NCBI RefSeq assembly: GCF_000143415.4
Contig: NW_003314267.1
Span: 1,123,309 to 1,187,308 of the forward strand
Reading direction: 5' to 3'
Length of the DNA stretch: 64,000 nucleotides
Origin: Selaginella moellendorffii
Lineage: Eukaryota; Streptophyta; Lycopodiopsida; Selaginellales; Selaginellaceae
The position numbers and the translations under genes were made by a program. The notes beneath the pieces are model-generated. The model was not told the DNA's origin, did not search any database, and was given only the letters and a program-made list of their open reading frames with translations. Of this stretch, positions 57,290 through 64,000 are shown in pieces (positions within the stretch are counted from its first letter, which is position 1; every line of letters begins with the position of its first letter).

Positions 57290-58345
57290 ATGGAAGACGA
57301 GAAGACGTGGGTGTGGAACTGCGTCATCAGAGACTACGGCATGCTTGGCCGAGTCGAGTGCGCTCGAGAGGCATTTCTGCAGTGTCCAGCTAGGAACTTC
57401 CTGAGCTGGAAGCTCCTTGCTGACGCATATGCCCACAAGGGGCATTACGGGAAAGTGCTAGAGATTGAAGACAAGATCCCGGCTGTGATGTATCAGCTTG
57501 CTCCGCCTCCTCCTTCTCCAGCATCCATCTTTGATGCTGTTTCTCTGTACCAGAAAGGCAAGAGGTGGGCAGCATGGGAACTTCTTCAAGTGTTTTGCCA
57601 TGAGGGAAATGGAAGGAAGATTCTTTTTTCGGCATTGGGCAAATACAAGACAGTTTCTATGCTTCTTGTGTTCACTTCCCTCTTGACTTATGGCGATGCC
57701 CAGCTTTTCAAGCTAATTCGGACCATGATAGAAGGATCTTCACTGACTGAAGAAAGCCTCATCCATCTAGCATGCTGCCAGGGCAAGAAAGAAGTCAAGC
57801 GCCTCGAAGACTATTATCACGGCCTTCATCTGTCGAAGACTCGGGGCGTTCCAGTCACTCGAGGTGTTTCAGGCGTTCCAGTGGAAGCTACGTGAGCTGC
57901 GAAGGAACCAGCCACTGAGGGCGTTCCAGTGGAAGCTCCGCCAGCTGCGAAGGAACCAGTCACTCAGGGCGTCGCAGTCACTCAGGGTGTTCCAATGGAA
58001 CCAGCCACTCAGGGCGTTCCAATGGAAGCGCGAGCTGCGCGTGAGCGTCTCGAGGCTTTGTACATCAAGGCCTCATTCTGTGTGTTTGGCGAGGATATGC
58101 AGCTAAAGCTGAAGGCTCTGAAGGCGCTCAGAGCAATGCGAATTGCTGGAGCTCACTGTGGGGACTTACTGCTGGAACAAGGAAATAGCCCAGCAGATAA
58201 CTACGCAAAGACACTGGCAATCCATGCCATATCAGAGGCTGAGCAGCTGATGGCTCTTGGTGACGTGCCTAAAGAGTGCCGGCCATTCGTGAACGCTCTC
58301 AAGAGTGTCCTTGCAAAGCTGAGAGACGACGTTGTCATACGCTAG
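57290..58345 (+). pseudogene. PPR-derived gene with repeat linker and one in-frame stop
   Basis: The frame opens MEDEKTWVWNCVIRDYGMLGRVECAREAFLQCPARNFLSWKLLADAYAHKG, recognisable PPR helices. A less PPR-like helical part follows, then a linker of short repeats (GVPVEA, PPAAKEPVTQ, GVPMEPATQ, GVPMEA) at about 57,850-58,030. The C-terminal domain runs RLEALYIKASFCVFGEDMQLKLKALKALRAMRIAGAHCGDLLL to a stop at 58,345. A TGA at 57,893 splits an otherwise continuous frame; it lies in a repeat unit whose sister unit reads PPAAKEP. Just upstream, 57,151 starts another frame with a mitochondrial-presequence look (MYRIAGVSRMIRKQQ, RLFSSRAH) that would join by a one-base shift. Function beyond RNA-binding ancestry is unknown. 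Confidence 0.5.
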
Positions 58346-59146
58346 GACCCGGGGCTTGTGAATGTACAGTTTTTTACGATGTGACGACAACGTTATAGTA
58401 GGATTTTAACCTAGTAACCGACATCCCCGACTCTTCTATGATGCTATGATGGCTGAGCATGGTGTCAGTGCCTCTAGCCTACGTTGTAAGTCGCTGACAC
58501 CAGCTCAGGTGCATGCGTGGTTATTATCGTCTGGACAAGTCTAGCTTTGGGCCGGTCTCACTGTGCCTCTCCAGTTCCCGGCACGGCACTCGTATGGCAT
58601 CAATAAGCTCGCGTTTCTGACCGGAACATGTCCTGAGAGATATCAATGTTTTGGTTACGAAAGCTGGGCTGGTGAAGTAGCCACTGCCGGAGGAGAGCTT
58701 CAGCGCGGTCACTCCGGAGGGACTTGCCAGTGTTGAAGGGGCGCTTGCCTGGAAATGCGTTGGTCAGGGCTGGAGTGATCGGGCTCTCTGTTCAAGGCAG
58801 TCCTTGAGATTTGGAAACTTCGAACGTACGGTGTTCGTGGCATCTTCACCTCCTCGAGCTCGATATCTAGATGAGGGGCAGCCGCGCGTGGAAGTCCTCA
58901 GCGCTGGGAACTCCAAGGAGGCATGAGCGTGGCAGAAGTGGAACGGAGCACGATTGGTGTGTGCAGGAAGCACTCTTTTTCCTTTTCTCTGTTTTGTTCC
59001 GGTGCTCCTTACTATAATATATCTAACGCTTGAAACTAACCAAAACCTAACTAGACCTCAGACCTCTCCACGTGGACAAGTTTGCAACCAAAGTTCTAGA
59101 CATGGAGGGAGCTAGAATGCCAAGTTCATCACAATTGCGCTGCCTA
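58346..59146. other. No recognisable gene
   Basis: GC-moderate sequence with short frames on both strands. A minus-strand stretch near 58,500-58,760 looks coding-like in broken frames, but I cannot name it. Confidence 0.35.
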
Positions 59147-59750
59147 TCAACATAAGTCCATCAGCATATACCGCGGTGACACATCCTCAAATCGCCTGGG
59201 CTCGCACCTCCTCACCACGATCTTCTGCGCTGCTCCACGGTTCCCATGAAACCTCCATACTCCCGCGACCGTATTCCTTGGTCCACTCCACCAGCTGGTT
59301 ATACACGTCGGGCTCGTAGCAGCTGTTCGCTGAGAAATCCATTTCCCATGGCCTCTCCCACAGCCAGCCGGATACTTCCGTGCAAACATCAGAGCAGCAG
59401 CAGCAGCAGCAGCAGCAGGACTATTATCACTTCCCTTCCCCGATGTGATTCATCTCTTGCGCATCCAAACAAATCCTGCTCCATACGCTCCAACTTTCCA
59501 CGGACGAGCTCGGCCAAACTTGGGCATTTACATCAGCCACTTGACGTCCCGCTTGACGTCTTCCTGCGGCACACCCTGAAAGCTCCAAGTTCTCAGCTCC
59601 TCGTCGTCTCCGCTGCAAGCACTTCCTGGTGATAGCGAAGGATCGTCGTCGGGTTTCAGGAAAACTCCAGCGCAAGATGGCAAAGTTGGCGGCTCGATAT
59701 AAGCATCCCGAGCGCTTTGAACTTTTGCGATTGCACAGCATCGGTGCACT
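59147..59750 (-). pseudogene. Decayed third copy of the 315-residue gene, with CAG repeat
   Basis: On the minus strand QEDVKRDVKWLM matches KVKRDVKRQMQ of the intact copy. EQDLFGCARDE and, in a shifted frame, the block equal to EMDFSANSCYEPDVYNQLVEW follow in order, with large deletions between. At 59,393-59,419 an (agc)9 run sits at the position of the Glu-rich segment. Non-functional. Confidence 0.6.
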
Positions 59751-60594
59751 TGCCCATTTCCAACAATATCCTTTTGTCCATCTTGATACTAAATCCTTTC
59801 TTTGATTACCAGCGAGCACGCCGGTAGACCCAATGAAACCGAGCCCAGAAAGTCCACCCGGCATCCCTTTCGATGCTGCTGCTTCTTAGAGCATTATTTT
59901 CCTGGTCCCAGTCAACTTCAGAGCCGACCACTTGAGAACCCGGCATATGCTGTAGGTGCAGTGATCGAGGAGCTTGCCTGGCTCGGAAGAAGAAGACGCA
60001 ACATCGAAGTATAACTCGACCAGGAAGAGATTGGACCTGGAACTCCTGCCATTCCCAGTGCCTGGTATACTTATCCAGCTCGAGAAGAAGCTCGTGCTGG
60101 CCTGCTGGAAACCGACTCGAGAATACCGTGTCCAACGTGATATAGTCCACTGTTGTTCTCGTAGACTTTCATGAACTGCGTCACCTCTCCATAGTGGCGC
60201 AAGAGGCCGATCTCTCGGGACAATTGGCCACCGCCTCCTCAGTCGAATTCTTGAGTCATCCATCCGTTGTAGCTTTCGCATATCTCTTCAAGCTGACAGT
60301 TAACCTGTGGTGGCTGCGACACTGTCTTTGTTGCGGAGAGCGCATGAACGTCGAAGCGTCATAGCCAAATATACATAATAAGCAGTACACCTGGATCAGT
60401 GAGGTGGCGCTACTGCCACTTAAGATCATGTCATAGAGAGCATATATACTTTACAACTTCCCAATTCTCTCGCGTTCTCTTCCCGGTGCAAGGTCCAGAT
60501 GAGAAGTGGAGAGAGTTCTGCCTCCTCGTCCCAGTTCGACGCGTGAGCCCTCGTCTTGAGTGAAAAGGATTTCGCATTCGTTCGTCTCTTTGAG
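59751..60594. other. Unassigned, coding-like on the minus strand
   Basis: Minus-strand frames between 60,290 and 60,100 read NCQLEEICESYNGWMTQEFD, then GGGGQLSREIGLLRHYGEVTQFMKVYENNSGLYHVGHG after one TGA. This has the texture of a real exon, but I recognise no family and see no complete gene. Confidence 0.3.
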
Positions 60595-61237
60595 CTACTC
60601 GCTCTTCAAAACCTTCCCGTGTTGCCTGTTTTGCAGTGAGGAGAAGCCAAGAAGGCTAGCGTTAGCTGGACCAAATATTGCTTCCTTTTCTTCCTCTTGG
60701 ATGTATCCGGGACAACGTCGAGCTTCCTCTTTCGTTGAAACGAAAGGTTGGTATGCGTCCATTCCAAACTCCGCAATGCCAGTGCCACGGTGCTTCTCTT
60801 CAATAATTCTCTTGTATGGAGAGCAAATTCTTACAGTGTCGTGGGCTGTGCTCAAACGCTTTGCGTGAGATATTGAGCTTTCCAAGTGAGCAGGTGGATT
60901 CCAAAGGACGACATCCTTCGATCCCCAAAGCCTTCCTCTGGCTATGTCAGAAAACATGATCAAAGGCAAGCTTTTTTTTTCACTCACATTGCAACTTTCC
61001 GCCAAAGAAACAAACAAATTCACCATAAGAACTCACGAGTGTTCGAAGTTACCTGTGATTCGGATCTTGGATGATCGCCTGGAAGAGACTCTGCGCATTT
61101 GCCAGATCCCACTTGACAGGGCATCTTTGTAGAGCTTCGGGCTCCAGCTCCATTGAGCCATGATCTGCAGCAGGTATTGGCACATTTCTCAAATGGAGAT
61201 TGGTCATTGCTTCAGACGGCCTAGACGTAGTGATCAT
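60595..61237 (-). CDS. Two-exon hypothetical protein, about 175 residues
   Basis: Exon 1, 61,237-61,053, starts at an ATG (MITTSRPSEAMTNLHLRNVP) and ends QDPNH at a GTAACT donor. A 115-bp intron ends in ccag at 60,938. Exon 2, 60,937-60,595, reads GRLWGSKDVVLWNPPAHLESS, HAKRLSTAHDTVRICSPYKR, GIAEFGMDAYQPFVSTKEEARR, to a stop. The phases match only with this acceptor (528 nt in total). No domain, signal peptide or membrane span is recognised. It lies in the centre of the inverted repeat and has no copy in the arms. It could equally be a fragment of a longer gene. Confidence 0.4.
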
Positions 61238-61473
61238 GCACTATATTAATTCTTGACGTCACAATCCAAGCTCAATTCATCTAGCAATGTCGCTACCACA
61301 AGCACCTAGAAGATTATTGCAAATGACAGTCCCTCCCAAGCATGGAGGAACACACTACTTGTGTACTTCTTTACCTCAAGGCGAGAAATTTTATAGCTTC
61401 TAGCTTGTTGCATGGCGTGTGTTCGATACTGCTCTTGACCAAAAATGCGCTCAACATCTTATAAATCTCTGTA

Positions 61474-62421
61474 TCATGAATCATCGATCATCTCTCTCCA
61501 CCGAAACTGATCCGGTAGAGCAAGTCCATCAGCATATAACTGGCGGCGGCTACTCCTCATGTGTCTAAACATCCCTCTCTCTTCCTCAAAATCAATGGGC
61601 TCACACCTCCTCGCCACGATCTCCTGCGCTGCTCCCTCCTGCGCCTTGTAATCCCGCAGCAGCTGCTCAATGTGCGCCACCTCAAACCTGAAGAGATTCA
61701 CGCAGCAATCCGGTTCCCAACCCGTGTAATCTTTAATCTCAATCTCGCGATGGTACTCCTTTGCACCCTCGATCCACTCCACCAGCTGGTTATACACGTC
61801 GGGCTCGTAGCAGCTGTTCGCCGAGAAATCCATTTCCCCTGGCCTCTCCTGCAACAGCTTGCTGCACAGCAAGTCGTCCTCGAGCTCCTCGAGCTCCTCG
61901 AGCTCCTCAACCATCCGGGCTTCAAACCGCAGCATCACTTCCCTCGTCCTATCAATGTCGCTTGCACATCTGAACAAATCCTGCTCCGCCCAGCATGCCA
62001 TTTGCTCCTTAAACTCTCTAGCACCTGGAGTGGATTTGGAAAACACATTGGACGGTGTCAACCCTCGTTTCCACGGTGATCTCTGGATGACCTTCACCAG
62101 CGAATTGCTAAACTTGGGCATTTGCATCTGCCGCTTGACGTCCCGCTTGACTTTAGCGCGTACTGCTTTCACGAGATCTCGGTGCGTTTTCTCACCCAAG
62201 CTATGCACGCCAGAGCGGAGGTTGGCGTAAAAGATACCAAAATAGGGGCCCTCCATACTATAGAGGGGAAAGGGATCATAATAGTCATCGATCACCTCGA
62301 CTCTGGCGGTGGACATGTCGACCTCTGCGGCGTTGCAGGCTTGATCCCACACGCGACACAATCGAAGGTCCAGCCTCCGCACCACAGTGCTCACAACGCT
62401 CAGATATGAATTCCGTCCCAT
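61474..62421 (-). CDS. Unknown 315-residue protein, intact copy
   Basis: A single uninterrupted frame starts at the ATG at 62,421 (MGRNSYLSVVSTVVRRLDLRLCRVW) and has stop codons upstream in frame. The middle is highly charged: LVKAVRAKVKRDVKRQMQMPKF is basic, and VEELEELEELEDDLL is a Glu-Leu heptad-like stretch likely to form a coiled coil. Later blocks are YEPDVYNQLVEWIEGAKEYHREIE and FRFEVAHIEQLLRDYKAQEG, also helical. No membrane span or known catalytic motif. Broken relatives at 56,472 (left arm) and 59,150 (centre) make it a local, lineage-specific family. A duplicate that stayed open for 315 codons while its sisters broke suggests, but does not prove, function. Confidence 0.65.
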   Translation of the reverse strand: MGRNSYLSVVSTVVRRLDLRLCRVWDQACNAAEVDMSTARVEVIDDYYDPFPLYSMEGPYFGIFYANLRSGVHSLGEKTHRDLVKAVRAKVKRDVKRQMQMPKFSNSLVKVIQRSPWKRGLTPSNVFSKSTPGAREFKEQMACWAEQDLFRCASDIDRTREVMLRFEARMVEELEELEELEDDLLCSKLLQERPGEMDFSANSCYEPDVYNQLVEWIEGAKEYHREIEIKDYTGWEPDCCVNLFRFEVAHIEQLLRDYKAQEGAAQEIVARRCEPIDFEEERGMFRHMRSSRRQLYADGLALPDQFRWREMIDDS

Positions 62422-64000
62422 CAGAACCTACCGTACCCCTAATTGTCTAATTGAATTTTGAGCTTTTGCGTGAGAGAAAAATTCAAATCCTGTTGCTGCC
62501 TTGAGAAACGCAATTTGAACAAACACACCTTGGGCTCATTGCTGCTGCTCACAAGCCGAGCGAGCAATCCTAAACTTGCATATAGATGACAGCTATTTTC
62601 TATGCTTTCTTTTCACTGCCCTTTATCGGCCAAAATATCAACCCCATTTTTCCTGAAATCACTGAACGCGATCCATGCAGGAGAACATTTACTCTATCTA
62701 TTTATTTATCTATATTCTGTGTTGATAGTCTCGCACTTTGAAGCATGAGACTGATGGATGCATAATGCAAGGGTTTGTGAGCTTTGCTAATGATGCTCGC
62801 TACTCCATGCTTCATACAATCTTCAAGCTCCAAGCTCTTCAGAAGTTGTAGACTTTACCTTGTTCTTGGTCTTCCTAGCTCTTCTTGGTTTCAGTGCTCT
62901 TGACCTCTCTTTGTTCTATAACTTCTCTTGGCAATAATCTTTTGGCAAATTATTGGCTTGAAAGTTGAGTTGCCTTTGTCCACTTGTTTCTTCTTACTCG
63001 GGTTTATGGCTTGATTGTAGTAGTGGTCTTGGCTGATGAACACTTGACCTTGTCAGTTGCAACCTGCTTCCGAAGTTGCACAAGATGCGAAGAGTACATT
63101 CCATCGTAAGTAACACAAAGCTAGGCAAAGCCTTCACTGAAGAGATCGCATATATGGTACTCGATTTATACCAACTCGCAATCAAGAAGCGAGGTTGCAA
63201 TTGTGATTGTAAAGCCATGGAATCTTCATAGATGAGCAGACGATAACCCTCCTTGACACTCTGCCTGGACACGAAGTAAAGTCCAGCAGCATCGCCTTGC
63301 GTGACACTTCCCCATCACAACTAATGAGGCAGAGCTGGAGAAGGTTCTGGGGCTCCTTCCGGAACATTGGTTGACTAAAAGTTGCAACTACACACCATCG
63401 TGAAAGGAAATGCTGCCAGTTAATTTGTTCTAGTTTTTCCACCAGCCATACCACATTGAAGGTTCTATAGTCAAATATTTCATGTTTCTCTTTATTGCAG
63501 GCTATCTGGAGTTATTCACTGTGTACAATAATCGCAACATAATGGATTTCCAACGCTACCTCACCAGCCACTTCAGAAATGTAGAAGTGAATCTAACTTG
63601 TCTACAAAGACTCACAGCTGAACGGTCTGCGCGATCTCTTTTAAAGGGTAAGGTACGTTTGGAGAATGCCCAGCTGAAATGGTTTCATACCCTCGCTCAC
63701 TTGTTTTACAGACCCAAGATTTAAATTAGAAGGATGCCAGAAACAGTACAAAACGCGGGTTGCTGGTTGAAAGAAGGCCGCTGATGATCCTCAGATTCGC
63801 GAGCTGCTTGAGATCCAAGCAAATCTCTTCACATATATTCCTTCTATAATATTCCTCGTCTCTCACGATCTTCTAAATCGGTTCCCTATTATATTGGCGG
63901 CGATGGAAGCTCTAGCATTGGCGTTCTCCTGGTTGCGACGAGCTCCAGCACAGGCAAGCACGCAGGCAAACACGCAGGCAAGCACACAGGCAACAGGATT
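61640..64000. repeat. Right arm of the large inverted repeat
   Basis: Reverse complement of 54,942-57,125 with scattered substitutions and indels. It carries the intact 315-residue gene and the start of the gene that is split by copia on the left. It continues beyond the window. Confidence 0.9.
63903..64000 (+). CDS. Start of the second copy of the copia-split gene (runs off the window)
   Basis: ATG at 63,903 opens MEALALAFSWLRRAPAQASTQ, matching the left-arm METLALAFSWLRRTPAQASTQ with two changes. Two extra 12-base units (coding a four-residue QAST/QANT repeat) expand the N-terminus compared with the left copy. The frame is also open upstream to about 63,770 (KKAADDPQIRELLEIQANLFTYIPS), so the true start could be further 5'; in the left arm that upstream frame is shifted. 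Whether this copy is intact cannot be seen here. Confidence 0.5.
   Translation, partial: MEALALAFSWLRRAPAQASTQANTQASTQATG

Noticed and set aside
59393-59419. CRISPR-like or regulatory role for the (agc)9 run
   Set aside because: A simple trinucleotide microsatellite inside a decayed gene copy.

Overview
The window looks like a retroelement-dense stretch of a vascular-plant nuclear genome, most likely a lycophyte such as Selaginella. That assignment is inference. It rests on introns of about 46-65 bp in real genes, F-box and PPR gene families, initiator-tRNA primer sites on every LTR element, and the remnants of many nested LTR retrotransposons. Two 100-base N runs (2525-2624, 49865-49964) are scaffold gaps.

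Layout. 1-10.9 kb is AT-rich and made of badly decayed LTR elements: several LTR/internal fragments of one minus-oriented family, a plus-strand Ty3/gypsy PR-RT-integrase ruin, and a minus-strand ruin of the same gypsy family that is better preserved at 45.3-49.9 kb. 11.0-16.2 kb is a small genic island: an F-box pseudogene, a PPR pseudogene, and one intact seven-exon gene on the minus strand. That gene encodes a 746-residue mitochondrial carrier with EF-hand-like loops, of the plant SAM-transporter-like type. 16.2-20.7 kb holds no recognisable gene. 20,749-28,520 is a complete, young, non-coding LTR element (LARD type, minus orientation, 5-bp target duplication tccac) whose 1.8-kb LTRs carry long GGACTC-type repeats. 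Older pieces of the same family lie at 30.4-33.9 kb and 36.0-36.3 kb. 33,897-35,101 is a tandem array of short LTR units carrying the internal promoter region of 5S rRNA next to an initiator-Met primer site, that is, a Cassandra-type TRIM.

36.7-45.3 kb is a Ty3/gypsy chromovirus with a chromodomain. Its 5' LTR is split by a foreign fragment, and its integrase/chromodomain region contains two clean GT-AG introns. Its 3' region and LTR are homologous to those of the LARD, so it represents the likely autonomous partner. 45.3-49.9 kb is a second gypsy element without a visible chromodomain. 50,632-54,738 is a complete but disabled Ty1/copia element with ~140-bp LTRs and a 5-bp target duplication (atgct); it sits inside an exon of an unknown gene.

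54.9-64.0 kb is a large inverted duplication: arms 54.94-57.13 kb and 61.64-64.0 kb around a 4.5-kb centre. The arms hold copies of an unrecognised gene (intact 315-residue copy at 61,474-62,421, broken copy at 56,472-57,139) and of the start of the copia-split gene. The centre holds a PPR-derived gene with an in-frame stop, a decayed third copy of the 315-residue gene, and a two-exon candidate gene.

The most interesting items are the 5S-carrying TRIM array in an apparent lycophyte, introns inside a retrotransposon pol gene, paired tRNA T-arm/B-box-like hairpins in the 3' region shared by the LARD and the chromovirus, and the gene-bearing palindrome.
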